Assembly: GCA_964484205.1 (NCBI GenBank)
Contig: CAZAEZ010000010.1
Coordinates: 1-64,000, forward strand
From: M3007 sp964484205
GTDB taxonomy: Bacteria > Bacteroidota > Bacteroidia > Chitinophagales > Saprospiraceae
Direction: 5' to 3'
Length of the DNA stretch: 64,000 nucleotides
Below the pieces are notes generated by a model that had not been told where the DNA came from, did not search any database, and saw only the letters and a list, made by a program, of their open reading frames with translations. Shown in pieces: positions 51,329-59,831 of this stretch. Each line of letters starts with the position of its first letter. Positions within the stretch are counted from its first letter, which is position 1. A program made the position numbers and the translations under genes.

Positions 51329-52054
51329 TTACGCCTCGGCGCCTTCTTTTTCTTCCGTTTTGGAAGCCTTACGCTCCTCCAAACCCTCACGAATTGCTTC
51401 CGTGATGTAGTTGGTTATATAGGCAATGGCTTTGGAAGCGTCGTCATTGCTTGGGATCGCATAGTCGACCAGGGTGGGATCGGAATTGGTGTCCACCATG
51501 CCAATGGTTTTGATGCCAAGTTTGCGCGCTTCTGCGAGTGCCAGATGCTCATGGTGGATATCCACGATGAATACCGTTGCCGGCAGGCGGTTCAGGTTGG
51601 CAATACCGCCGAGTTGTTTGTTCATCTTGGCGTGCTCCCGGCTAAGGGTCAGGCGCTCTTTTTTGGTGATGCTGGTCAGGGTAGTATCGGCCAGCATGCG
51701 CTCGATGTTGTGCATCTTTTTGACCGACTTGCGGATCGTCATGAAGTTGGTCATCATGCCACCCAGCCAGCGATCGGTCACATACGGCATGCCGACGCTT
51801 TCAGCAGCCTGTTGCACGATGTCGCGGGCCTGTTTTTTGGTGGCGACAAACATGATTTTTTTGCCGCTGCGAGCAATCGCTTTTACTGCTTGGGCAGTGC
51901 GCTCCAGGCATTCGGCCGTACGGTTGAGGTCGATAATGTGGATGCCCTTGTGCTCCATAAAGATATAGGGCGTCATTTTCGGGTTCCACTTTTTGCGCAG
52001 GTGGCCGAAATGGCAGCCGGCAGCGAGTAAGTCCTTATATTCTGGCTTTTGCAT
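51329..52054 (-). CDS. rpsB: 30S ribosomal protein S2
   Basis: The 241-residue protein starts with LLAAGCHFGHLRKKWNPKM and continues with YIFMEHKGIHIIDLNRT and VTDRWLGGMMTN, all typical of S2. VFIVDIHHEHLALAEARKLGI and VDTNSDPTLVDYAIPSNDDA follow. A Glu/Lys-rich tail ends the chain. It is the third gene of the ribosomal operon, with tsf about 90 bp downstream. The rpsI-rpsB spacer (52055-52181) has a 10-bp inverted repeat. Confidence 0.97.
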   Translation of the reverse strand: MQKPEYKDLLAAGCHFGHLRKKWNPKMTPYIFMEHKGIHIIDLNRTAECLERTAQAVKAIARSGKKIMFVATKKQARDIVQQAAESVGMPYVTDRWLGGMMTNFMTIRKSVKKMHNIERMLADTTLTSITKKERLTLSREHAKMNKQLGGIANLNRLPATVFIVDIHHEHLALAEARKLGIKTIGMVDTNSDPTLVDYAIPSNDDASKAIAYITNYITEAIREGLEERKASKTEEKEGAEA

Positions 52055-52119
52055 GTTTCAAAAGCAATTTTTGTGAAATGTTGAAGAGTTGAGATGTTGA
52101 TTCGTGGAGTTGTTGATTT

Positions 52120-52162
52120 GTTGATTTGAGTCGGTAAGGGTTCCTTCGCCTTTCAAATCAAC
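52120..52162. other. Inverted repeat in the rpsI-rpsB spacer
   Basis: GTTGATTTGA (52120-52129) pairs with TCAAATCAAC (52153-52162) across a 23-nt loop, inside an otherwise low-complexity GTTGATTT-rich spacer. No T-tract follows on the minus strand, so it does not look like a terminator. A processing or regulatory role in the ribosomal transcript is possible. Confidence 0.35.
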
Positions 52163-52181
52163 GTATTAACAGTTCAACCAA

Positions 52182-52568
52182 TCAACGTTTGGAAAACTGG
52201 AAGCGTTTGCGCGCTTTTGGACGGCCGTATTTTTTGCGTTCGACGGCACGGCTGTCCCGCGTGAGGAATTTCTTGTCCTTCAGCGGCTTTTTGAATTCTT
52301 CATTCAACTTCACCAATGCGCGGCTGAGCCCCATGCGGACGGCTTCGGCCTGGCCTTTAAAACCGCCGCCACGTACGTTGATCTTAAGGTCATAAATATT
52401 GTCGACCTCAACCACTTTGAACGGATCGGTTACGTTGTGCTGCACATGCATCTGCGGGAAGTACTCACGGTAGTCCTTACCATTTACGGTAATGTTACCT
52501 TCGCCTTTCATCAGATACACCCGGGCAACGGCTGTTTTCCGGCGCCCTATGGCATTTATCATTTCCAT
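52182..52568 (-). CDS. rpsI: 30S ribosomal protein S9
   Basis: The 128-residue protein begins with AIGRRKTAVARVYL and ends with RDSRAVERKKYGRPKARKRFQFSKR, the standard S9 C-terminus that reaches the ribosomal P site. The internal GGGFKGQAEAVRMGLSRAL is also typical. An alternative start is the second Met (52562). It lies about 40 bp after rplM, the usual L13-S9 order. Confidence 0.97.
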   Translation of the reverse strand: MEMINAIGRRKTAVARVYLMKGEGNITVNGKDYREYFPQMHVQHNVTDPFKVVEVDNIYDLKINVRGGGFKGQAEAVRMGLSRALVKLNEEFKKPLKDKKFLTRDSRAVERKKYGRPKARKRFQFSKR

Positions 52569-52607
52569 ATTTCGTGTGTGTGATTTTAAACGTTACAGGT
52601 TTTCGGG

Positions 52608-53051
52608 TTAGCCTTTCAGCATTTCCGGCTTTTGTGCGGTATGCGGGTGTTCGGCACCGGCATATACAAACATGCGTTTGTACACCTGACGGCCCAGTTT
52701 GGTTTTGGGAAGCATGCCTTTCACGGCGCGCTCGATGATCCGGCGCGGATCTTTTTCCAGCAATACAGAAGCCAGCGTGCGGCGTTGTCCGCCGGGATAA
52801 AGCGAAAAGTCCAGATATTCTTTCTGGTCCCATTTTTTGCCGGTCAGGCGCACTTTGTCGGCATTGATCACAATGACGAAATCGCCGGTGTCGGCATGCG
52901 GCGTAAAGCTGGGCTTATTTTTGCCGCGCAGGATGGATGCGATTTTGCTGCTCAGGCGGCCAACCACCTGATTTTCAGCGTCGATCACATACCATTTGTG
53001 CTCTGCTCTTTCTTTGCTGACGGAATCCGTCCGGTAACTCAGCGTATCCAT
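52608..53051 (-). CDS. rplM: 50S ribosomal protein L13
   Basis: The 147-residue protein shows KWYVIDAENQVVGRLSSKIASILRGKNKPSFTPH near the start, then GDFVIVINADKVRLTGKKWDQK and ERAVKGMLPKTKLGRQ, all typical of L13. The open frame runs 88 codons further upstream, but the ATG at 53051 gives the normal length and lies 62 nt after a full promoter. It is the first gene of the rplM-rpsI-rpsB-tsf operon. Confidence 0.97.
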   Translation of the reverse strand: MDTLSYRTDSVSKERAEHKWYVIDAENQVVGRLSSKIASILRGKNKPSFTPHADTGDFVIVINADKVRLTGKKWDQKEYLDFSLYPGGQRRTLASVLLEKDPRRIIERAVKGMLPKTKLGRQVYKRMFVYAGAEHPHTAQKPEMLKG

Positions 53052-53486
53052 TTTATAGACTATTAAGCGTTGAAATTTTAGCGTTAAAATGAGGGGCTTT
53101 TTAAAAGCGGCGGCAAAGGTAGGATTACCTCGTTGAACAACAAAGCTATTCTTAAAATTTTCCGAAAGGCATATTTCATAAACCCCTGAAAATGAGTGTT
53201 TTTTTCGCTCATTTATTTTTTTACCAAAAATATGCTGCGCGAAATAGGCGTTGATTATCAGTTCTTTATGCCCAAATCTGCATTTGGCGGCCCCATAGCT
53301 TTTCAATTCCGGCAATACCGGTCTCGCGCGAAATTTTCTGTTGCAGCCTGCGCAGGCCGGTCAGTGGCGGTCGGTTTTTTGGGTATTATTTTGTGTTTTT
53401 GATCAATTATTTGTCGGTCCAGGCAGCAAAATAGCATTGTAGCGCATCTGAAAATACGTACCTTCGGGAGCGTTCTGCCCCGCGCC
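53052..53486. other. Divergent spacer between rplM and the ECF sigma gene
   Basis: This 435-bp stretch contains the rplM promoter (53114-53144). A short hairpin (AAATGAG with CTCATTT, about 53190-53212) is flanked by T-rich runs. No further gene is supported. Short open frames here have no coding features. Confidence 0.6.
53114..53144 (-). promoter_or_regulatory. Full Bacteroidota housekeeping promoter of the rplM operon
   Basis: On the minus strand TTTG (53144-53141), a 19-nt spacer and TACCTTTG (53121-53114) form a complete -33/-7 match (TTTG-N19-TAnnTTTG). It lies about 62 nt upstream of the rplM start and drives four ribosomal and translation-factor genes. Confidence 0.8.
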
Positions 53487-54098
53487 TTGAAAGCTGACGA
53501 ACGAACTAAAACATTTGCAAGCACCCAGGGTTTTTTGAACGAACAAGATCTCATTCAGGGCTGTCTGCGCGGGTCGGCGCAGCACCAGCGGCATTTGTAC
53601 GAGCTTTTTGCCGGCAAGATGTATGCGGTGTGCTTGCGCTATGCACGCGCTTCATCCGACGCAGCAGATATTCTCCAGGAAGGTTTTGTCAAAGTATTCA
53701 CGAAGCTGGACCAGTTCCAGTTTCAGGGTTCTTTTGAAGGATGGGTACGGCGAATCATGATCAACACCGCTCTTCGTGCATACCAACGACAGCGTTTTGA
53801 CATGGAATTCAATGGCTATGAAAGCCTGCCTGAAGCCCCGGTTGCCCCTGATGCCCTGGCTACCCTCTCGGAAGCGGAAATCCTGGCCCTGATCAGCCGC
53901 CTCCCGGAAGGTTATCGCATGGTGTTCAACCTGGTGGCTATTGAGGGCTACTCGCACGCCGAAGCCGCTGATATGCTGGGTATACAGGAAAGCACATCGC
54001 GCTCCCAATTAACCAAAGCCCGGCGTTGGCTGTGCGACCAATTGGACCAATTACACCGGTTTAATCGGGCAGAAGTTGACGTCCGAAATGCCGAATGA
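53487..54098 (+). CDS. ECF-type RNA polymerase sigma factor
   Basis: The 203-residue sigma-70 family protein has region 2 (about 38-103: RHLYELFAGKMYAVCLRYARASSDAADILQEGFVKVFTKL) and region 4 (about 128-185: LPEGYRMVFNLVAIEGYSHAEAADMLGIQESTSRSQL, the promoter -35 reader). The only in-frame starts are TTG codons, at 53487 or 53535; I used the first. The next gene, 60 bp downstream, encodes a membrane protein with a basic cytoplasmic start and may act as its anti-sigma partner. Target promoters are unknown. Confidence 0.9.
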   Translation: MKADERTKTFASTQGFLNEQDLIQGCLRGSAQHQRHLYELFAGKMYAVCLRYARASSDAADILQEGFVKVFTKLDQFQFQGSFEGWVRRIMINTALRAYQRQRFDMEFNGYESLPEAPVAPDALATLSEAEILALISRLPEGYRMVFNLVAIEGYSHAEAADMLGIQESTSRSQLTKARRWLCDQLDQLHRFNRAEVDVRNAE

Positions 54099-54158
54099 TC
54101 CTAAAAACCAAAGAAATGCCAATTAGTGAAAGGAATGTTTTCCTTGAAATGAAATAAA

Positions 54159-55595
54159 ATGGAACAACCCAATAACATCGACCAACAATTTCGCCAGCGC
54201 CTGCAACACGCCGCGGTACCGCCGCCCGACTTCGTGTGGGCCAATGTAGAGCGCGCTATCCGCCGGCCCCGCCGCAGACGCCTGTTTTTTCTGTGGCTGT
54301 TTGCTGCCTGCCTTACCAGTGCCGGACTTTGGGCCTTGTGGCAGGCGTATTTGCCCGACCCGGCCGCTGCGCCAGACCTGACCAACACGGCTGCGACCCG
54401 GCATCCTGCCGCCGACCTTCCAAAACAGCAGGCTGGTTCAAATTCCTCTGCGGGAGCTAAACAAAAAACAACGCCGGCTTCCGTGTCTTCCGGGAGTTTC
54501 GAGCCAACAACGGTGCCGCAACAGATTCAAAAAACGCAACCGTCAGCCACACAAAACTTTGCCCGTCCTGAATCACCACGATCTGCCCGGCTCCCGGCAA
54601 AAGCGGTTGCGCCATTGCCCGATAGTGCCCCAAGCGATTTGCACGACCCGGCGGATGCACCAAAAACGGCAGCAGCCAATACGCCCTCTGGCACTCCGGC
54701 CGAAGCGCAGTTGACAGGAGGTTCTAGCCTGGGCACAGTCGACTTTTCAGAAACCGCTACCCTGGGCCAGGATGCGCCCACACTTTTGACCATTCCCGAT
54801 CGCCGGCCACATCCGGCAAAACTTGACCTGCCGCCGATAAAAAGGAAAGCACCAAAAAAATGCTATGACTTCCACTCCAACCGCGAAGCCTGGCTGTTTG
54901 ATGCGTATGCCGGCCCTTCGCTGATAAACAAGCAGCTGGACACCGGCGATCCGGAATATAAAAGCTACGTGCAGGATCGCCTGGGCAGTGAAAAACACCA
55001 GTGGGCGTTCAATGCCGGGGTGCGGGCTTCGTACTTGTTTGCCGGGAACTTTGCGGTTCGGACAGGACTTCACTACGACCAATTTGTCGAGCAGTTTGAA
55101 TACATCGACCCCGATTTTATCAAATACACCGTGGTCATCACCCAACAATATGTCAATGGGCAATGGGTATCGGTGCCGGATACGGTTGATATCCAATACG
55201 GGGCCAACTACGTAAAAACGTATAACCGCTTTGCCCTGCTGGACATACCGCTGCAGGCAGCGCTTGAACTGCGCAGCGGCGCCACGGGTATCAGCCTCAA
55301 CCTGGGCGGTTCAGTGAATGTACTTTTCCAAAAACGGGGCAGCATGCTGTCGGTGGCCGACACCCCGGTTGATCTCGAGCAGTACCAGGTGTTTCGCCCC
55401 AAAGTGGGGCTGAGCCTGTTGGGCAGCATCCAATGGTTTTTTCATGTGACACCGCGTACCCGGGTATTTGCCGAACCGTATTACCGGCATATCCTGGAAC
55501 CGGTAACGCAGCCCGGTTATCCGGTAGATCAATCATACGGGATCGGAGGGATACGTTTTGGCGTCACACAAATAATTGACCGGAAGGATAATTGA
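54159..55595 (+). CDS. Putative anti-sigma-linked protein with inner-membrane helix and outer-membrane beta-barrel-like domain
   Basis: The 478-residue protein has a short cytoplasmic start (residues 1-45, DQQFRQRLQHAAVPPPDFVWANVERAI then PRRRR) and one transmembrane helix (about 46-66). A long Pro/Ala/Thr-rich linker (about 70-230) follows. A C-terminal domain from about residue 240 shows CYDFHSNREAWLFDAYAGPS and repeated amphipathic strands (FAVRTGLHYDQFVEQF, VGLSLLGSIQWFFHV). The last part resembles the PorT/OmpA-type barrels common in Bacteroidota. The order helix, linker, barrel could link the sigma factor at the inner membrane to the outer membrane. It lies 60 bp after the ECF sigma gene. 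No signal peptide is seen. Confidence 0.75.
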   Translation: MEQPNNIDQQFRQRLQHAAVPPPDFVWANVERAIRRPRRRRLFFLWLFAACLTSAGLWALWQAYLPDPAAAPDLTNTAATRHPAADLPKQQAGSNSSAGAKQKTTPASVSSGSFEPTTVPQQIQKTQPSATQNFARPESPRSARLPAKAVAPLPDSAPSDLHDPADAPKTAAANTPSGTPAEAQLTGGSSLGTVDFSETATLGQDAPTLLTIPDRRPHPAKLDLPPIKRKAPKKCYDFHSNREAWLFDAYAGPSLINKQLDTGDPEYKSYVQDRLGSEKHQWAFNAGVRASYLFAGNFAVRTGLHYDQFVEQFEYIDPDFIKYTVVITQQYVNGQWVSVPDTVDIQYGANYVKTYNRFALLDIPLQAALELRSGATGISLNLGGSVNVLFQKRGSMLSVADTPVDLEQYQVFRPKVGLSLLGSIQWFFHVTPRTRVFAEPYYRHILEPVTQPGYPVDQSYGIGGIRFGVTQIIDRKDN

Positions 55596-55753
55596 TAATC
55601 GCTGAAAATGGGTGGCGTGTTTGCCGGGTCGCAATTGTTAAAATTTTGAAGCAAGGCAGCAAATAGATTTCAGCCAGCATCTCCAACTCAATACGCATGC
55701 AAAAAAATATACTCTAATTTGAAATATAAGCACTTAAACCTGACCTCGACTTT

Positions 55754-56725
55754 ATGTTTTGTTTGAAAAAAATATACCTGTACCTGTTCCTTTGCACCTT
55801 GATAACGGCAGGAAGTTGCCGCAAGGATGTGGAGGAATTTCGTCCGTACGTAGCTACCCAGGAAGATCTTGGCCCGCTGCTCCAACAGGTGCCTGATGCG
55901 CTATCCCGCAGCACTTTTTCATTTGGGGGCTCTATCCCGGATACAACACTGACTACTTCAAGCGGTGCCCGGGTTTTCCTGGCCGATACGGAACAATTGT
56001 TTGCCGATGAAACCGGCGCAACGGTGCCCTGCAGCACCTGCCCGTCTCTGAAGATTGACGTGACAACGGTACTGCGCAAAGGCGATATCATTGCCCGCGG
56101 AATTTCCACCAGCCGGTATCCGGACGCCCTTATGCTGGAAAGCGCCGGTGTGGTTGAAATTCGGGCCACTTGTAACGGCAAGACTCTACAACTGCTTCCC
56201 GGCCGCTATGTGAAAGTCCAGATTCCGGCAACTACTGTGAGCCCGGGTATGGAGGTATTTACCGGTGAAATTGATCCGGATACCGGCTGGCAGGGCTGGG
56301 CCGCAACAGGGACACAGGCGTTTTGGGCCGAATGGCCGTCGATCAATCCGCCTGGCCTGCAGTCGGGCTATGAGTTGATTGTACCGGCGCTGGGCTGGAG
56401 TAATTGTGCCCGTCCGATTGTCGAACAAAGCAGCCCTTTTTGCGTTTCACTGCCGGGCCAGTTCACTGCCCTGAATGCCCGTGTATTTTTGGTTTTCGAT
56501 AACATTCGCGCAGTAGCTGAATTAAAGGGTGATAATGATACCTCGACGTTTTGTTTTGCGGAAGCACCCTTGGGCTACCCGGTGAAGGTGGTGGTTTTAG
56601 GAAAAACCGGCGGGCAGCATTGGCTGGTGTCCAGTTTTACAGAAATTGGGAGCAATGTGCAGATGTCTCTAACCCCGCAACCACTGGAAGAACAACAAGT
56701 GATTGATTTTTTGAAAAACTTATAG
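55754..56725 (+). CDS. Hypothetical lipoprotein
   Basis: The 323-residue protein has a lipoprotein signal (LITAGSC, Cys22). The mature chain is beta-rich. It contains TSSGARVFLADTEQLFADETGATVPCSTCPSLKIDV (about 72-108), with a Cys-x-x-Cys pair, and VFTGEIDPDTGWQGWAATG near residue 180. I recognise no named domain. It follows the barrel-like protein by about 160 bp on the same strand and is followed by an intrinsic terminator, so it may be the third gene of the sigma-factor unit. Confidence 0.7.
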   Translation: MFCLKKIYLYLFLCTLITAGSCRKDVEEFRPYVATQEDLGPLLQQVPDALSRSTFSFGGSIPDTTLTTSSGARVFLADTEQLFADETGATVPCSTCPSLKIDVTTVLRKGDIIARGISTSRYPDALMLESAGVVEIRATCNGKTLQLLPGRYVKVQIPATTVSPGMEVFTGEIDPDTGWQGWAATGTQAFWAEWPSINPPGLQSGYELIVPALGWSNCARPIVEQSSPFCVSLPGQFTALNARVFLVFDNIRAVAELKGDNDTSTFCFAEAPLGYPVKVVVLGKTGGQHWLVSSFTEIGSNVQMSLTPQPLEEQQVIDFLKNL

Positions 56726-56810
56726 AAAAAACCGCGCGCCCAACCAAACCATCTCCTAAACTACCCGTCAAACCTCAACTTAAGAGACCCGTGTTTAGTA
56801 ATTTCGTATT

Positions 56811-56845
56811 AAGCCGAGCCGGTAATGTCCGGTCTCGGCTTTTTA
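56811..56845 (+). terminator. Intrinsic terminator after the hypothetical lipoprotein gene
   Basis: AAGCCGAGCCGG (56811-56822) pairs with CCGG-T-CTCGGCTT (56829-56841), with one bulged base and a 6-nt loop. TTTT follows on the plus strand. It lies between the lipoprotein gene and the convergent alkB gene and overlaps the end of the latter's stop region. Confidence 0.7.
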
Positions 56846-57892
56846 CTGTCTGTGGGCTGCGCTAGTCACCCGCTTGTTCATCAACTTGAACCAAAGCGGA
56901 GGCACCAGGGCAAGCAGCAGGCTGGTCGGGTACCCAAATGGCAGCTGCGGACTTTCGTCAACATGGCGGAGAATCTGATACCGCCGGGTCGCTTTGTAGT
57001 GGTGGTCGCTGTGGCGGGTAAGTTCAAAAAGGAATATCCGTCCTAACGCATGGTTGCTGTTCCAGGAGTGTGCCGGCGTAACGGGTTCGGGGCGGCCTGA
57101 AGGCAGCATGCGCCGGCGCAAGCCGTAATGCTCGATGTAATTGATGGTTTCGAGCAACAGCACGCCAATAAGCGCGATGAGCATCGCCCCGGTTAGGGCT
57201 TTTGCACCCAGAAAAAAATAAATCGCGCCAAGCCAGCCTGCCTGCCACAGTTGAAACCGCAGCATCTCATTGTACAGGCTCCAAAAGCTTATCCCGCTTT
57301 TTTGCAGGCGCTCACGCTCCAGTCTCCAGGCGCTGCGCCAACTACCTACAATTGAACGGAACCAAAAAGTGAAAACGGGTTCGCCCAAACGGGCAGTGGC
57401 CGGATCAAGATCTGTAGCCACATTTTTGTGGTGCCCACGGTTGTGTTCAATAAAAAAATGTTGGTACAGTGCCGGCAGAAGCATCCATTTCGACAATGTT
57501 TGCTCGAATATGCGGTGGCGGTGGCCCAGTTCGTGGGCAACGTTGATGCCAATGGCGCCTACCACAATTCCCGTACTGAGCGTGAGGCCCAGCCATTCGC
57601 TGAACGGCAATGCCCGGTATTGCACCGTGTACAGATAACCGGCAACAATCAGGAAAAGCAGCGGAAAATTCAGGTACAACAACACATCAAAGAAGCGGCG
57701 CTTTGCCCGGTCGGCTTCCATTTCAGGTTCGATATTTTTGGTGGACTGCGGAGCCCACAATTCCAGCAAGGGCAGGATACCAAAACTAAGCACCACCGTA
57801 CTCCAGGTCCAAAACCCCTGCCAGGCCAATGCCAGCAAGGCAGTCACCGGCAACAGGTAAGCAATCAGGTATTTTAAGTCCCGCATAAACAA
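56843..57892 (-). CDS. alkB: Alkane 1-monooxygenase
   Basis: The 349-residue integral membrane di-iron enzyme shows all histidine boxes: HELGHRH (120-126), HNRGHHKN (150-157), the NYIEHYGL segment (251-258) and HSDHHYK (294-300). RYQILRHVDESPQLPFGYP follows. Six hydrophobic helices are visible. The NYIEHYGL box separates AlkB from generic fatty-acid desaturases. It oxidises terminal methyl groups of medium or long alkanes, or of related lipids, using electrons from a reductase. Rubredoxin genes are not adjacent, but a divergent flavin/2Fe-2S reductase starts 138 bp away. An alternative ATG lies at 57886. Confidence 0.9.
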   Translation of the reverse strand: MFMRDLKYLIAYLLPVTALLALAWQGFWTWSTVVLSFGILPLLELWAPQSTKNIEPEMEADRAKRRFFDVLLYLNFPLLFLIVAGYLYTVQYRALPFSEWLGLTLSTGIVVGAIGINVAHELGHRHRIFEQTLSKWMLLPALYQHFFIEHNRGHHKNVATDLDPATARLGEPVFTFWFRSIVGSWRSAWRLERERLQKSGISFWSLYNEMLRFQLWQAGWLGAIYFFLGAKALTGAMLIALIGVLLLETINYIEHYGLRRRMLPSGRPEPVTPAHSWNSNHALGRIFLFELTRHSDHHYKATRRYQILRHVDESPQLPFGYPTSLLLALVPPLWFKLMNKRVTSAAHRQ

Positions 57893-57922
57893 CTAATAAC
57901 TGTTCGAATTGTTAGGCTGCCG

Positions 57923-57930
57923 TACTTTTG
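57923..57930 (+). promoter_or_regulatory. Bacteroidota -7 promoter element TACTTTTG
   Basis: TACTTTTG fits TAnnTTTG and lies 100 nt before the ATG of the reductase gene at 58031, within the short region shared with divergent alkB. Confidence 0.45.
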
Positions 57931-58030
57931 CGGTCGCCCGGCCTTTTTATTCAGGTTGAAGCGCACGCACAAGGCACCTGTTTTTTAAACGCTCCGTAAA
58001 GACCCGGGGCGCCTAATTTTTAAATAGCAC

Positions 58031-59137
58031 ATGGATTTTCACGCGCTCAAAATTAATAAGATCATCCCGGAAACACCCGATACGGTCAGTCTTGAATTTG
58101 AAATCCCGGATAACCTCCGGGAAGCATTTGCCTATAAGCAGGGCCAACACATTACCATCAGGCATCAGCTCAACGGCCACGAGCTGCGCCGCTCGTACTC
58201 CATGTCGTCCAGCCCGCTCGAATCGCGTTTTACCGTAACGGTCAAAAAAGTGGCCGGCGGCCAGATGTCCACGTTTTTGCACGACCAGGTAAAAGCCGGC
58301 GACACCCTGGAGGTAGCGCCACCTGACGGACGTTTCCACATTGCGCTTGACCCGGAAAAACGCCGGACATACTTCATTTTTGGAGCAGGTAGTGGCATTA
58401 CCCCCCTGATGTCTATCCTCAAAACCACGTTGGAAGCCGAGCCCATGAGCAACATCTTTCTGTTGTACGGCAGTCGAAATGAAGAGAATATCATCTTTCG
58501 CGACGAGCTGGAGCGCCTCGCCCAACGGTACTCCGGCCAACTGGTAATGGAGTTTATGCTCAGCCAGCCCCAGAAAGAAGCCAGCGGCAGCTTCCTCGGT
58601 ATTTTTAAAAAATATACGACAAGTTGGGCCGGTAAGACAGGCCGGATTGGCGGCAAGGTCGTCAACGATTTTTTGGAAGAAAATCCACCACATGTGCCGG
58701 AAACCGACTGCCAGTATTTCATTTGCGGCCCGGGCAATATGGCCGATACGGTGAAATTGGCGTTGCTGGCCCGCGGCATTGATTCCAAACAAATACACAC
58801 CGAACACTTTGTAAACCCCAACCACACGCCGGGCGAATTTAGCGCAGCCCCCGATGATCAGCCTGTGCGCCTCATCGTACACCTCAACGGCAAACGCATC
58901 GAAACCACCATGCCGCACGGTGCTACTATTCTCGACGTTATGGTCAAGGAAAAACACGATGCACCGTATTCCTGCACGGCCGGTGCATGCTCGACCTGCA
59001 TGGCCAAGGTGCTCAACGGCAAAGTCAAAATGGATGCCTGCTATGCCTTGGATGATGAAGAGGTGAAAGCCGGATATTGCCTGACTTGTCAGTCGCATCC
59101 GGAGACGGATGTGGTGGAGGTTTCTTATGATGTGTAA
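58031..59137 (+). CDS. PaaE-like ferredoxin-NAD(P)H reductase with C-terminal 2Fe-2S domain
   Basis: The 368-residue protein joins an FNR-type FAD domain (about 10-105, RRSYSMSSSP is the FAD motif), an NAD(P)-binding domain (about 110-245, FGAGSGITPLMSILK and YGSRNEENIIF) and a plant-type 2Fe-2S ferredoxin domain (about 280-368). The last has YSCTAGACSTCMAKVL and CLTCQ supplying the four cluster Cys. This layout is that of PaaE or of oxygenase reductases. It passes electrons from NAD(P)H to an oxygenase. alkB, directly divergent, is the most likely partner. REP units follow its stop. Confidence 0.92.
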   Translation: MDFHALKINKIIPETPDTVSLEFEIPDNLREAFAYKQGQHITIRHQLNGHELRRSYSMSSSPLESRFTVTVKKVAGGQMSTFLHDQVKAGDTLEVAPPDGRFHIALDPEKRRTYFIFGAGSGITPLMSILKTTLEAEPMSNIFLLYGSRNEENIIFRDELERLAQRYSGQLVMEFMLSQPQKEASGSFLGIFKKYTTSWAGKTGRIGGKVVNDFLEENPPHVPETDCQYFICGPGNMADTVKLALLARGIDSKQIHTEHFVNPNHTPGEFSAAPDDQPVRLIVHLNGKRIETTMPHGATILDVMVKEKHDAPYSCTAGACSTCMAKVLNGKVKMDACYALDDEEVKAGYCLTCQSHPETDVVEVSYDV

Positions 59138-59217
59138 CCCGAACCTCCGGTTCGGGCTCTTATTATTTGTCCGAACCGGAGGTTCGGGTTACGCCAAGCC
59201 CGAACCGGAGGTTCGGG
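59138..59217. repeat. REP palindromes left of the transposase gene (three units)
   Basis: Three units with core CCGAACCGGAGGTTCGG lie at 59138-59156 (inverted orientation), 59171-59188 and 59199-59217. Two are followed by the same GTTACGCC tail. The cluster starts directly after the reductase stop and ends at the transposase stop, so it could also end transcription. Confidence 0.85.
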
Positions 59218-59826
59218 TTACGCCAAAAAAGTCCAGGGCCAATCTTCCCACCGCTTCACCAACCCTGCTTTCACCGGGTTTTGCAAAATATACGTCCGAA
59301 TACGTTCAAATTCCGTGTCATTGCGGACTACATGATCGTAAGTTTCTTCCTGCCAATACTTGCCGTTTCGCCCCAATGCTTTGTTGCAATGTAAGCCGGT
59401 GTATCCTTTGTGGCTCTTCATGATGTCGCGCAGCTGCGGCGCTCCGATATGGTGCTTGATAAGCAAATGCACATGATTGGACATAATGCAAAAGGCAAAC
59501 AACTCAAAATATCTTGCTGCACACCAATGGATAGACTCGGATACGATCAGGGCATTTGATTTTTCCGCCAGCCAGTACGGGCCATTAGGATTTTTATGCA
59601 ATGCTGTATCGTATTGACCAAACCAGCGGCGCTGAATAGCATATAATTCACGATCCAGATCGGCGCCAAACAGCCGGGCATAGGCGGCCGTGGTGCATTG
59701 CGCAGCATACTCCCGGATCTGATTTAAAACCGGCATCGGAATAGATCCATGCAGCCGGTAGGTGAGAAAAAACGTTGCCCCGGGTGGCTGCCAGTGGGGT
59801 AAATTTCGTTCGTAGAATATTTTCAT
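59218..59826 (-). CDS. REP-associated tyrosine transposase (RAYT, Y1/HUH family)
   Basis: The 202-residue protein has the HUH motif in CIMSNHVHLLI (His118, His120), a catalytic Tyr region YDHVVRNDTEFERIRTYILQNPVKAGL (Tyr163) and the closing WEDWPWTFLA. These mark the IS200/IS605-related RAYT group. It would nick single-stranded REP palindromes and spread them. Seven matching REP units flank the gene on both sides, in both orientations. The length is typical and all key residues are present, so it may be active. No tnpB is associated. Confidence 0.93.
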   Translation of the reverse strand: MKIFYERNLPHWQPPGATFFLTYRLHGSIPMPVLNQIREYAAQCTTAAYARLFGADLDRELYAIQRRWFGQYDTALHKNPNGPYWLAEKSNALIVSESIHWCAARYFELFAFCIMSNHVHLLIKHHIGAPQLRDIMKSHKGYTGLHCNKALGRNGKYWQEETYDHVVRNDTEFERIRTYILQNPVKAGLVKRWEDWPWTFLA

Positions 59827-59831
59827 GTAAA

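Noticed and set aside
52608..53315. Longer form of L13 with 88 extra N-terminal codons
   Set aside because: The extension crosses the operon promoter and does not resemble L13; the ATG at 53051 gives the standard length.
53196..53402. Plus-strand 68-codon frame upstream of the sigma gene
   Set aside because: It starts in a T-rich hairpin, has mixed composition and lacks any promoter. I see no support for translation.
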